A stretch of DNA of 42,962 bases from CAZDAW01 sp964503685 (GCA_964503685.1 CAZDAW010000022.1:1-42962), one strand, 5' to 3'. Positions 1 through 10,160 are shown, numbered from the stretch's first letter. Program-made: numbers and translations. Notes: generated from the sequence alone by a model not told the origin.

Positions 1-55
1 CCATCGTCCCTACATTCAGGTGCGGCTTTGTCCGCTCAAACTTTTGCTTTGCCAT
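1..55 (-). CDS. tuf: Elongation factor Tu, N-terminal fragment (window edge)
   Basis: Only the first 18 codons lie in the window; the gene runs off its left edge. The minus strand reads MAKQKFERTKPHLNVGTM, which matches the EF-Tu N terminus (family form usually ends NVGTIGH). A ribosome binding site GGAGA sits about ten bases upstream of the ATG. EF-Tu delivers aminoacyl-tRNA to the ribosome. It follows fusA by 55 bases, the usual str-operon order rpsL-rpsG-fusA-tuf, so it is probably cotranscribed. The identification is firm from N terminus plus context, although the G domain is not visible. Confidence 0.9.
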   Translation of the reverse strand, partial: MAKQKFERTKPHLNVGTM

Positions 56-110
56 TAGACCAATATCTCCTATCGATAATCCCAACAAAGATGATTATGA
101 AAATAATACG

Positions 111-2186
<2,076 letters not shown>

Positions 2187-2233
2187 TTACTCAATCTATC
2201 TAACAATAATCGCATCTATAAATCGCCGCCAGC

Positions 2234-2704
2234 TTACATCCGGTAATGGGAGAAAGCGCGGTTGGCTTCCGCCATTTTGTGAGTTTCTTCTCGTTTGCGG
2301 ATGGCAGTTCCAGCGTTATTCGCTGCATCGAGCAACTCGGCAGCCAGCTTTTCTGAAAAAGATTTTCCAGTGCGCGATCTGGCGGCATCCAGAATCCAAC
2401 GCATCGCCAGAGTAATCCGGCGTTCTGTGGGAACTTCCATCGGAACCTGGTAGGTGGCGCCGCCAACCCGACGCGGGCGGACTTCCATGACCGGGCCAAC
2501 ATTTTTCAACGCCTGTTCAAATACCTCAACCGGATTCTTGCCAGCTTTCTTTTCCACCAGATCCATGGTTTCATACATGACATGAACCGCAGTGCTTTTC
2601 TTTCCTCTGCGCATCATACGGTTGATCATTTCCTGAAGGTTTATGTTTTGATAACGAACATCAGGGGTAATTTCACGCTTTTCGGGTTTTGTACGTCGAG
2701 ACAT
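2234..2704 (-). CDS. rpsG: 30S ribosomal protein S7
   Basis: S7 binds the 3' major domain of 16S rRNA and nucleates assembly of the 30S head. The protein starts MSRRTKPEKREI and carries the family core (INRMMRRGKKSTA near residues 27-39, then VRPRRVGGATYQVP, and a C terminus with MAEANRAFSHYRM). I chose the ATG at 2704 because GGAGAA lies nine bases upstream; a frame extension of six codons upstream has no comparable signal. The length of about 156 residues is normal for bacteria. It is 60 bases downstream of rpsL and upstream of fusA, so it is cotranscribed in the str operon. In Escherichia coli S7 is the autoregulator of this operon; no equivalent site was identified here. Confidence 0.97.
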   Translation of the reverse strand: MSRRTKPEKREITPDVRYQNINLQEMINRMMRRGKKSTAVHVMYETMDLVEKKAGKNPVEVFEQALKNVGPVMEVRPRRVGGATYQVPMEVPTERRITLAMRWILDAARSRTGKSFSEKLAAELLDAANNAGTAIRKREETHKMAEANRAFSHYRM

Positions 2705-2764
2705 TAAACTTTCTCCATTCAAATATTTCCACCAGATTCAAAAATACGGTGGTTCAATCTTGAA

Positions 2765-3181
2765 TTATTTAGGTCGTTTAGCGCCGTATTTCGAACGGGC
2801 TTGCTGTCGTTTGGCAACACCCGTTGTATCCAGTGTGCCTCGGACGATATGATAACGAACGCCCGGCAAGTCTTTCACACGACCGCCGCGCACCAGCACA
2901 ACCGAGTGCTCTTGCAACTGGTGGCCTTCGCCAGGAATGTAAGCAGTCACTTCCAGACCATTGGACAGACGCACACGGGCAATTTTACGCAGAGCGGAAT
3001 TCGGTTTTTTAGGGGTCATTGTACGAACTACCGTACAAACGCCGCGCTTTTGCGGCGCACCGTTCATCTGACGTACCCGGCGTTGTTTCATCGAATTAAG
3101 AGTGTACAACAGAGCTGGAGCTTTGCTTTTTACCTTTTTTGTCTGGCGACCTTTGCGGATCAATTGATTAATTGTGGGCAC
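2765..3181 (-). CDS. rpsL: 30S ribosomal protein S12
   Basis: S12 lies at the decoding centre and controls accuracy. The 138-residue product begins MPTINQLIRKGR and contains the streptomycin-associated loop TPKKPNSALRK (around residues 56-66) and the second loop GVRYHIVRGTLDTTGV with the usual lysine-rich tail. The decoding-loop lysines are wild type, so no streptomycin-resistance change is seen in that loop. The start is a GTG preceded by GGAGG at five bases, which fixes it. It is the first gene of the rpsL-rpsG-fusA-tuf operon and has its own promoter in the gap behind rpoB, with a leader of roughly 148 bases containing a hairpin. Confidence 0.97.
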   Translation of the reverse strand: MPTINQLIRKGRQTKKVKSKAPALLYTLNSMKQRRVRQMNGAPQKRGVCTVVRTMTPKKPNSALRKIARVRLSNGLEVTAYIPGEGHQLQEHSVVLVRGGRVKDLPGVRYHIVRGTLDTTGVAKRQQARSKYGAKRPK

Positions 3182-3246
3182 CTTTGCCTCCGAAAATAAA
3201 ATACCTGATACTGTTTAATAAATCCAATTCTATGCCTACTCATTAA

Positions 3247-3278
3247 GTAAGGCCATCGTTTCTCGATGATGGCCTCAC
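3247..3278 (-). promoter_or_regulatory. Leader hairpin upstream of rpsL
   Basis: GTAAGGCCATC (3247-3257) faces GATGGCCTCAC (3268-3278), an 11-base stem with one mismatch and a ten-base loop. It lies inside the predicted 5' leader of the rpsL mRNA, about 70 bases before the GTG start. No T tract follows on the minus strand, so it does not look like a simple terminator; an attenuator, processing site or ribosomal-protein binding site is possible. The stem is seen in the sequence; the role is inferred. Confidence 0.45.
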
Positions 3279-3335
3279 TCAATTTCAATAAAGTCGACAG
3301 GGTTGTTATTTACCCTCGTAAGGCGACGAACGAAG

Positions 3336-3364
3336 ATTTTAACACGTGCTTAATCTTCCGTCAA
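3336..3364 (-). promoter_or_regulatory. Sigma70-type promoter for the rpsL operon
   Basis: On the minus strand TTGACG (3364-3359), a 17-base spacer and TAAAAT (3341-3336). Transcription would start near 3329, giving a leader of about 148 bases before rpsL. This makes the str operon independent of rpoB readthrough. Confidence 0.6.
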
Positions 3365-3393
3365 GACTTTCCGGGGATTCCCCTGCAAAAACT

Positions 3394-6300
3394 CTATAAA
3401 TCGACCAATATATCCTCACCCAAGCCCAACAAACCGGTTTCCAGCTTGGGCGGGCGGATGCGTTCTTCATCTTTTCCAAAGCGAATCACATCACCGCCGT
3501 CGGTCAGGGCTTCAACAGATAGCCCCAAACTTTGCAGTTCTTTGACCAGAACGCGAAATGCAGCCGGGATGCTGGGGTCTTCAATAGGCTCACCCTTGAC
3601 GATTGCTTCGTAGGTGTTCACACGTCCCTGAACATCATCTGATTTAACAGTAAGCATTTCTTGCAGCGTATAAGCAGCGCCGTAGGCTTCAAGCGCCCAG
3701 ACTTCCATTTCTCCAAATCGCTGTCCGCCGAACTGGGCTTTCCCACCCAGAGGCTGCTGTGTTACCAGGCTGTATGGCCCAGTTGAACGAGCATGAACTT
3801 TATCTTCAACCAGATGATGCAGTTTCAGCATAGTCATTATACCCACCGTAACCGGTTGGTCGTAAGCGATGCCGGTTTTACCATCCCGCAGAATTTGCTT
3901 TCCCAGGATCGGTATAGGTTGACCGGTTTCGACCATGACTTCCTGAGCTTTTTTCTTCACTTCTTCTGCGGTGATCTGGCTGCTATCATAACCCAGGTCG
4001 TGCAGCCACATACGCAGACAGGCATCGATTGCCCGGTTATCCTGTTCAATTCCATCGACGCCCGCTGAAGCGACATCTGAATATGCCAATATTTTATCCG
4101 GGTCATAATCGTGTTCGCGCAGCCATTCTCTCACCGTGCATTGACGGGCGTAATCCTGTTCGGTTGCCAGACGGTAAACATCGTACTGTCCGGTTTGACC
4201 CAGCCACTGCTCAAGATAAAGCAAGCGGACCTCATTATCATCCTGCAGGTTCTCGGCTGAATAATCCTGATCCTTGAGCCATTCCCAGGAGCGCTTGCCG
4301 GTTTCTTTCCAGGCCTGATCGACCAGCCAGGCGCGAGCCAGTTCAGCATCAATTTCGGCTTCGGTAGCGCCGTCAAATACCGGGGTGAACGCCCTGAAAC
4401 CTAATTGGCGAGCCGCCCAACCCAGGTGAGTTTCCAATATCTGGCCAATGTTCATACGGCCTGGCACACCGAGAGGGTTGAGAATAATATCAACCGGCGT
4501 GCCATCGCTGAGGAAAGGCATATCCTCGACAGGAACGACCTTCGAGACAACGCCTTTGTTCCCGTGACGGCCGGCCATTTTGTCGCCGGCGGTAATCTTG
4601 CGCCGCTGAGCAACTGAGACGCGCACCATCGTATCCACTCCAGCGGCCAAATCAACGTTATCTTCACGGGTAAAGACTTTCACATCAACCACTTTGCCGC
4701 GTTCGCCGTGGGGCATACGCAGTGAAGTATCCTTTACATCGCGCGATTTCTCTCCGAAGATCGCCCGCAACAGACGTTCTTCAGGGGTCAGCTCTTTTTC
4801 ACCTTTGGGAGTAATCTTTCCAACCAGAATATCGTTCGGGCCCACTTCGGCGCCGATGCGAATGATACCCTTTTCATCCAGGTCTTTGATGGCTTCTTCG
4901 CCCACATTAGGAATATCACGGGTGATCTCTTCAGGGCCCAGTTTGGTGTCGCGGGCTTCCAGTTCATATTTTTCGATATGAATAGAAGTAAAGCGGTCAT
5001 CCTGCACCAGACGTTCGGAAATCAGAATCGCATCTTCGAAGTTGCCGCCTTCCCAGGAAACGAACGCCACCATCACATTTTGACCCAAGGCAAGTTCGCC
5101 TTGTTGAGTGGAAGACGAGTCGGCAATAATATCGCCTTTTTTAACCCGTTGTCCTTTGACAACCGCCGGGCGTTGATCGATACAGGTGCTTTGATTTGAG
5201 CGCTGGTATTTGCGCAGGTTGTATTGGTGAAGTCCTTTGTCCGTTCGCAGAACGATCTGCCGACCGGTCACAGAAACCACGTCGCCGTCTTCTTCAGCGA
5301 TGACAACCTGACCCGAATCGAGGGCAGCAAAATATTCCATGCCGGTCGAAATGAGCGGAACATCCGGATTGACCAGTGGAACAGCCTGAGCCTGCATATT
5401 CGATCCCATCAAAGCCCGGTTCGCATCGTCATGCTCCAGGAAGGGAATCAGCGCCGCGCTGATGCCAACCACCTGGTGCGGCGCTATGTCCATATAGTTA
5501 ATAATATCTGGCCTCGAGAAAGTGAAGCCGGAGTGATAACGGCAAGATACCCGCTGCCGGACAAATTCATTGTATTCGTTAAGCGGCGCGTTCGCCTGGG
5601 CAATCACGTATTTATCTTCAGCGTCAGCCGAAAGAAATTCTACATCTTCAGGTCGGTTGGAAACAAACGGCACGATTTTAACGCCATCGGGTTTGACATT
5701 GGCGATGGTTTTCAGCATTTCCTTCGTCACCCGCTCGCCCGCTTTAAAGATAACCTCGCCAGTTTTCGCATCTTTAATTTCCTCATTAAGTGCATGCCCT
5801 ATCAGGCGGGGATCGTCAACCGGCAGTGATTTAATCAATTTACGGTAAGGCGTCTCGATAAAACCATATTCATTGACGCGGGCAAAGTTCGCCAGACGGC
5901 CAATCAAACCAATGTTCGGGCCTTCCGGGGTCTCAATCGGACAAATGCGCCCGTAGTGAGAGTGATGCACGTCGCGCACGTCAAAGCCGGCGCGCTCGCG
6001 GCGTAAACCACCCGGGCCCAAAGCCGAGAGGGTACGCTTGTGGCGCAATTCAGCCAGCGGATTGGTTTGATCCATAAATTGCGAAAGCTGGCTGGAACCA
6101 AAAAATTCGCGCAACGCCGCCACCACCGGACGGATATTGATCAGGCTGTCGGGACTGAGCTGATCCTGGTCGCGGATTGACATCCTCTCTTTGATGACGC
6201 GTTCCATACGGCGCATGCCGATACGCAATTTGTTCTGAATCAACTCGCCTACCGTTTTGACGCGGCGATTGCCCAGGTGATCAATATCGTCCGGGCCTTC

Positions 6301-7317
6301 GACTTCGTTGTTAATCAGGATCATGCGGCGAATGAGATTGACAATATCACCTTTGGTCACCGTGCGATGCTGGATGGGAATATTCGGCAAATCCAATTTT
6401 TGACTCAGTTTATAACGACCAACACGCTCCAGGTCGTAATGGCGCTGGTCGAAAAGCTGTTCCTCCAAAAACTGGCGAGCATTATCCAACGTCGCCGGGT
6501 CGCCGGGTCGCATACGCCTGAAGAATTCCAGCAAGGCAGCTTCGGCAATCGTATGTCCGCCAGACAAATCCCATTCAGGTTCCTGATGCAATGTCGAGGT
6601 GATATATAAACGATCGGGGTTGTTGTCGATGTCCTGGAACAAGGCAAGAATTTCCTCGTCCGTTCCCTCTTTGATAACCGCATCCGGCATCCCATCATCC
6701 ACAGCCGCAAGGGCGCGCAGAAAGATAGTGATCGGCACCGTGCGTTTGCGATTGAACTTCAGAATCAGATAATCGTTCTTGCGCGTCTCGAACTCCATCC
6801 AGGCCCCTCGGTCGGGAATCAATTTCGCCATCGCCAGGCGGCGATTGGTAGTGCGGTCGACCTGCGCTTCGAAATAAACGCCCGGCGAACGAATGAGTTG
6901 CGAGACGACCACACGCTCGGTGCCATTAATGATGAACGTGCCTTTTTCGGTCATCTCCGGGAAGTCGCCCAGAAAGATGTCCTTTTTGATTGGCTCAGAA
7001 ACATCCGGCCCCCACAGCAGAACAGAAACATGCAGAGGGCTGGCGTAGGTAAGGTCCCGCTCGATGCATTCATCGATCGAATATTTCGGTTCGCCGAATT
7101 TATAAGTCAATCCCCATTGCCGTGATTCCTCACTGCGGCTGGGAAAAGACAACTTCATACCTTTGTTATACGATTCGATGGGGGATATTTCGTGGAACAA
7201 ATCGGCGAGCCCTTCCTTTTTAAGGCGCTCAAATGATTCCAGTTGAATATCGATTAATTTCGGTAATGATAGAATAACGGGGATGCGCGCGTAAGACTTT
7301 GATGGCAATTGTGCCAT
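3394..7317 (-). CDS. rpoB: DNA-directed RNA polymerase subunit beta
   Basis: The 1307-residue catalytic beta subunit of RNA polymerase. The rifampicin pocket is canonical (GSSQLSQFMDQTNP, HKRTLSALGPGGL), as are GDKMAGRHGNKG and the C-terminal block STGPYSLVTQQPLGG to VLVKELQSLGLSVE. It is longer than the Bacillus type because of an insertion of roughly 135 residues between TPVFDGA (about residue 978) and DGKTG (about 1144), the region where the proteobacterial beta subunit also carries an insertion. Within it a motif WL-x(4-5)-Y-[DS] occurs about four times. The ATG has AGGAG upstream. A strong promoter precedes it. rplJ and rplL are not upstream, and rpoC does not follow: the next gene is rpsL. 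Confidence 0.98.
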   Translation of the reverse strand: MAQLPSKSYARIPVILSLPKLIDIQLESFERLKKEGLADLFHEISPIESYNKGMKLSFPSRSEESRQWGLTYKFGEPKYSIDECIERDLTYASPLHVSVLLWGPDVSEPIKKDIFLGDFPEMTEKGTFIINGTERVVVSQLIRSPGVYFEAQVDRTTNRRLAMAKLIPDRGAWMEFETRKNDYLILKFNRKRTVPITIFLRALAAVDDGMPDAVIKEGTDEEILALFQDIDNNPDRLYITSTLHQEPEWDLSGGHTIAEAALLEFFRRMRPGDPATLDNARQFLEEQLFDQRHYDLERVGRYKLSQKLDLPNIPIQHRTVTKGDIVNLIRRMILINNEVEGPDDIDHLGNRRVKTVGELIQNKLRIGMRRMERVIKERMSIRDQDQLSPDSLINIRPVVAALREFFGSSQLSQFMDQTNPLAELRHKRTLSALGPGGLRRERAGFDVRDVHHSHYGRICPIETPEGPNIGLIGRLANFARVNEYGFIETPYRKLIKSLPVDDPRLIGHALNEEIKDAKTGEVIFKAGERVTKEMLKTIANVKPDGVKIVPFVSNRPEDVEFLSADAEDKYVIAQANAPLNEYNEFVRQRVSCRYHSGFTFSRPDIINYMDIAPHQVVGISAALIPFLEHDDANRALMGSNMQAQAVPLVNPDVPLISTGMEYFAALDSGQVVIAEEDGDVVSVTGRQIVLRTDKGLHQYNLRKYQRSNQSTCIDQRPAVVKGQRVKKGDIIADSSSTQQGELALGQNVMVAFVSWEGGNFEDAILISERLVQDDRFTSIHIEKYELEARDTKLGPEEITRDIPNVGEEAIKDLDEKGIIRIGAEVGPNDILVGKITPKGEKELTPEERLLRAIFGEKSRDVKDTSLRMPHGERGKVVDVKVFTREDNVDLAAGVDTMVRVSVAQRRKITAGDKMAGRHGNKGVVSKVVPVEDMPFLSDGTPVDIILNPLGVPGRMNIGQILETHLGWAARQLGFRAFTPVFDGATEAEIDAELARAWLVDQAWKETGKRSWEWLKDQDYSAENLQDDNEVRLLYLEQWLGQTGQYDVYRLATEQDYARQCTVREWLREHDYDPDKILAYSDVASAGVDGIEQDNRAIDACLRMWLHDLGYDSSQITAEEVKKKAQEVMVETGQPIPILGKQILRDGKTGIAYDQPVTVGIMTMLKLHHLVEDKVHARSTGPYSLVTQQPLGGKAQFGGQRFGEMEVWALEAYGAAYTLQEMLTVKSDDVQGRVNTYEAIVKGEPIEDPSIPAAFRVLVKELQSLGLSVEALTDGGDVIRFGKDEERIRPPKLETGLLGLGEDILVDL

Positions 7318-7400
7318 AGACTACTCCTGTCTAAAACCCGGATAAAATAATACGTCACCGTCGTGCATTTTTAATACGGTTCACTTATAAGCAAAAGTTG

Positions 7401-7429
7401 ATTATAGCAAATAAAATACAGGAGGTCAA
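7401..7429 (-). promoter_or_regulatory. Strong sigma70-type promoter for rpoB
   Basis: On the minus strand TTGACC (7429-7424), a 17-base spacer and a perfect TATAAT (7406-7401) preceded by TGC, an extended -10. The start would be near 7394, leaving a leader of about 77 bases before the rpoB ATG. It lies just inside the end of the duplicated stretch that begins at about 7431. Confidence 0.75.
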
Positions 7430-7430
7430 G

Positions 7431-7615
7431 TGTTTTCCTTGCCTTTTTTCGATAAATTTTTCCCCAATTTTGAGTATTATATCACATCTTTCTGACACAA
7501 TAATATGCTTTGCAGCAATACCAGCTCTTACATGACACAAAGCCGGAATACCTGGTGCCGACCTGGTTTATTGCTCGGCGCGGGTTTTTATCCCATACAT
7601 CATTCCTCGTTCCAT
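7431..7615. repeat. Duplicated segment, copy A
   Basis: About 185 bases that recur with scattered differences at 7626-7809. Both copies hold the block ATTATATCACATCTTTC, the block ATGCTTTGCAGCAATA, and an essentially identical last 50 bases that encode the C terminus of the SRPBCC-like gene on the minus strand. Copy A stops exactly at the N run. Either a tandem gene duplication is partly missing from the assembly, or two strain variants were joined. Confidence 0.85.
7568..7615 (-). pseudogene. C-terminal stub of a second SRPBCC-like gene copy (cut by assembly gap)
   Basis: The minus strand from the N run to the TAA at 7568-7570 encodes MERGMMYGIKTRAEQ, identical to the last 15 residues of the complete gene at 7762-8409. 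The rest of this copy would lie in the gap. Because the gap is a nominal ten Ns its true size is unknown. It may be a real paralogue or an assembly artefact. Confidence 0.55.
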
Positions 7616-7625
7616 NNNNNNNNNN
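7616..7625. other. Assembly gap (ten Ns)
   Basis: Ten undetermined bases join the two halves of the duplicated segment. A fixed-length run of Ns is typical of scaffolding, so the true distance is unknown. Confidence 0.99.
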
Positions 7626-7809
7626 TATTTTTGCTTGCCTTTTTTCGATCAATTTCCCCCCGATTTTGCTTATTATATCACATCTTTCCGGCGCATAAAA
7701 AATGCTTTGCAGCAATAGCGGCGCTTACATTCATAAAACCAGGATACCTCATCGGCCTGGTTTATTGCTCGGCGCGGGTTTTTATCCCATACATCATTCC
7801 TCGTTCCAT
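7626..7809. repeat. Duplicated segment, copy B
   Basis: Partner of the segment at 7431-7615. The non-coding part differs at roughly one base in five by eye, while the last 50 bases, coding for the C terminus of the SRPBCC-like protein, are identical. Both copies keep TGATATAAT on the minus strand, a possible extended -10. Confidence 0.85.
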
Positions 7810-8409
7810 AAAAAAAGTGATCGGCTCAATGACCTTAAAAATCCAGTGGGACATGGTTGCTCTGGTGCGAATCAACAGACGGGTGGTATTGACGTCAACC
7901 GGTTGCAGAACGAACGCCCAGCTATCGGTCCATTCATCCGGCGAGTTGACAGCATCTTCGGGCTGAGGATGATGCCCCAGCACAATATATTCCCCGGGTT
8001 TAACCAGCGCGACTATATAAGCCGGCGGGCCAAAATCGCCGCCGCACATCTTGACGGCGTCGCCCGGCTGCGGGTTTTGAAATTCGGGGAGAATCGCATC
8101 GGCGTTGGTCATCTTGCAGCCGATCAGGTTTTCCAGCTTTTCGTAACTGTACAGCCCACCCTTATCAGCGCCCATTTGCGCCAGCCAGGGGTAAACCTGA
8201 TCAACGGGCGCATTAATGGTAATGCCCCGGGTGGTGACGGGTTGAGTCAGGGGCAGGGTCACCAGGTCATCGCCGGGCAGGGGCATGCTCAATTCGGCGT
8301 CGGTCGCCCCCCAGCGCAGATACCAGGGACGCGCCACGAAAACGAACACCAGCGCCAGAAGAAGAAGCGCCAGGAGAACAATCAATAAACAGAATAAAAA
8401 CTTAGGCAT
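7762..8409 (-). CDS. Membrane-anchored SRPBCC-like protein
   Basis: A roughly 215-residue protein with one N-terminal hydrophobic helix (residues about 4-27) followed by a soluble domain. The segment ITINAPVDQVYPWLAQMG near residues 64-81 is typical of the START/SRPBCC (polyketide cyclase-like) fold, and the C terminus FKVIEPITFFMERGM fits the long last helix. These folds bind hydrophobic ligands; the ligand is unknown. The ATG at 8409 has GAGGTG just upstream; an in-frame GTG at 8415 is part of that ribosome binding site, so I rejected it. The last 48 bases recur exactly beside the assembly gap. It reads in the same direction as rpoB and lies upstream of it, but rpoB has its own promoter. 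The SRPBCC call is good, the function unknown. Confidence 0.75.
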   Translation of the reverse strand: MPKFLFCLLIVLLALLLLALVFVFVARPWYLRWGATDAELSMPLPGDDLVTLPLTQPVTTRGITINAPVDQVYPWLAQMGADKGGLYSYEKLENLIGCKMTNADAILPEFQNPQPGDAVKMCGGDFGPPAYIVALVKPGEYIVLGHHPQPEDAVNSPDEWTDSWAFVLQPVDVNTTRLLIRTRATMSHWIFKVIEPITFFMERGMMYGIKTRAEQ

Positions 8410-8742
8410 ACGCACCTCAATACAAATATATCATGAAACGCCGGATGATAGTGGACTTTCCTTTCTGCGTTTCGTCCAGAATTTCACAAAGTCATATAAC
8501 ACTGCTAAAGTTCGGGGATTCATCCTGATTGTTCTGACAGAGCATTTGGTTTCTCGCTGCGAACCTCGTTGAGCGGGATAAAGCAGTCGCATAGGCGCAT
8601 ACTTTATGAAGAGCACTTCGGCGCTGTGAAATAGCTTACAATGATCATTTTGTGATGTCGGCGATTATTCTCACGAACGCCGTGGCGTTTCTTCAAGCGC
8701 TGGGAGATTTGTTCAGTCCAAATTTCTGATAGAATTAAATAC
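8410..8742. other. Intergenic region between divergent genes
   Basis: About 333 bases without a convincing gene. It contains the ribosome binding site of the SRPBCC-like gene, a perfect inverted repeat AACGCC-GT-GGCGTT (8676-8689) that could be an operator or small hairpin, and a possible -10 element right before the G5/3D gene. No RNA gene was recognised. Confidence 0.6.
8730..8735 (+). promoter_or_regulatory. Possible -10 element for the G5/3D gene (leaderless)
   Basis: TAGAAT lies exactly seven bases before the ATG at 8743, so transcription would start at or next to the start codon. The -35 match (TTGTTC at 8709, spacer 15) is poor. No Shine-Dalgarno sequence precedes the ATG, which fits a leaderless mRNA. 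Confidence 0.4.
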
Positions 8743-10125
8743 ATGAAACGCCAACAACTGTGGGCAATAGCGATTCTGATGGCCCTGTTGGGAATAACTC
8801 TGGCCGGTCTCTCTCTGCGCAAGACGGTCACCCTGGTCATAGACGGACAATCGACCACCCGCACGGTCATGGCGCTGACCGTCGGTCAGGCGCTCAAGGC
8901 CGCCGGGGTGAGCTACTCGCCAGTGGACCGCATCGCGCCCCGGCCCTCGCGTATACTGGCTTCCGGGCAGGCAATCCGCCTGGATCACGCCCTCACGTAT
9001 CAGGTCTGGGCAAACGGCGCGTCAGTTACGCTGCAAAGCCCTGAAAAGCTGCCCGCCAATGTGCTGGCGCAGGCCGGGCTGCGCCTTTTCCCCGGCGACC
9101 GGGTGAGCGTGGACGGCAGCAACTTTGCCCCCAGCCAGCCCGTCTCGGCGATCACCTATGCGCATACGCTTCAATACCACCCCGCGGTCGCGATCACATT
9201 GCATCTAAAGAAAAAGACCCGCATTATCTATTCAGCGGCGCCCACTCTCGGCGAAGCGCTCTGGGAAAACGGAATCAAACTGGATCAGGCTGACCGTTTA
9301 TCCATGTCCTCCGAAAGCCCGCTCAACGGCCCGGTTCAGGTCAGCCTGCTGCGAGCAAAACCTTACACGATCCACACCGCCTCCGGCGAGCTGAAAATTC
9401 GCTCGGCGGCCGCCACGGTCGGTGAGGCGCTGGCCGAAGCCGGTTACCCCCTTCAAGGCCTGGACTACAGCCGCCCGGCTGAAAACGACCCCCTCCCTGA
9501 AGATGGCAACATCCAGGTTGTGCGCGTCGCTGAAGAAGTAACAATTCAGCAAAAGGTCATCGCTTATAAAACGGAATATCAGTCTTCATCCGAGCTGGCT
9601 GCCGGCGTGCAAAATGTTGTCAGCGCCGGCGAATATGGCCTGAAGATCAGTCGCCTGCGCGTCCGCTACGAAGATGGCAAGGAAACCAGCCGTCAGGTGG
9701 ACGCCGAATGGGTAGCGCGCCAGCCCAAAAACGAAATCGTCGCCTACGGAGGAACCCTTCCTGTTAAATCTCTCGACGTTGCCGGCGGCGATCTGCAGTA
9801 CTGGTACTCGCTGGAAATGTACGCCACCTCGTACTCTCCGTGCCGCTCTGGCGGCAGCCGCTGTTACCCCAACACGGCCAGCGGCCAACCGGTGCAGTAC
9901 GGCGTCGCCGCGGTAACCGTGCCCTGGTACCGGCAGTTAAAAGGCACCCAGGTTTACGTGCCCGGCTACGGCGTCGCCACCATTCTGGATACCGGCGGCG
10001 GCATCGAAGGCAGATACTGGATTGACCTGGGTTACAGCGACAGCGATTACCAGTCCTGGCACCAATGGGTGACGGTATATTTCCTCGGCCCTCCGCCCGC
10101 CGAAAAGCCCTCGGTTTTACCCTAA
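8743..10125 (+). CDS. Secreted DUF348/G5/3D-domain cell-wall protein (YabE/Rpf-like)
   Basis: A 460-residue exported protein. Residues about 7-25 form a signal anchor. Next come repeated DUF348 (ubiquitin-like) units marked by T-x-T-[LV]-G-[EQ]-A-L motifs (VMALTVGQALKAAG, APTLGEALWENG, AATVGEALAEAG). A G5 domain follows at about residues 265-345 (VTIQQKVIAYKTEYQSSSEL). The C-terminal part, about 350-450, resembles a 3D domain (MYATSYSP, ASGQPVQYGVAAV, ILDTGGGIEGRYWIDLGYSD). Proteins of this build act on or bind peptidoglycan, as in YabE and resuscitation-promoting factors. In the 3D part the DTGG and ID aspartates are present, but the first conserved Asp (VDP) appears replaced (VTVPW), so lytic activity is uncertain. 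It stands alone between divergent and downstream envelope genes. Confidence 0.85.
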   Translation: MKRQQLWAIAILMALLGITLAGLSLRKTVTLVIDGQSTTRTVMALTVGQALKAAGVSYSPVDRIAPRPSRILASGQAIRLDHALTYQVWANGASVTLQSPEKLPANVLAQAGLRLFPGDRVSVDGSNFAPSQPVSAITYAHTLQYHPAVAITLHLKKKTRIIYSAAPTLGEALWENGIKLDQADRLSMSSESPLNGPVQVSLLRAKPYTIHTASGELKIRSAAATVGEALAEAGYPLQGLDYSRPAENDPLPEDGNIQVVRVAEEVTIQQKVIAYKTEYQSSSELAAGVQNVVSAGEYGLKISRLRVRYEDGKETSRQVDAEWVARQPKNEIVAYGGTLPVKSLDVAGGDLQYWYSLEMYATSYSPCRSGGSRCYPNTASGQPVQYGVAAVTVPWYRQLKGTQVYVPGYGVATILDTGGGIEGRYWIDLGYSDSDYQSWHQWVTVYFLGPPPAEKPSVLP

Positions 10126-10160
10126 AAATAGCAGAGATTCACACCAAACCGCCCATTCTT

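Noticed and set aside
3372..3385. GGGGATTCCCC hairpin as terminator of rpoB
   Set aside because: The stem is only four pairs with no T tract behind it on the minus strand.
5224..5829. 201-codon open frame on the plus strand
   Set aside because: It is antisense to the well-conserved rpoB coding sequence and its product resembles no protein.
7505..7966. 153-codon plus-strand frame across the Ns
   Set aside because: It exists only because the Ns were translated as unknown residues and it is antisense to the SRPBCC-like coding end.
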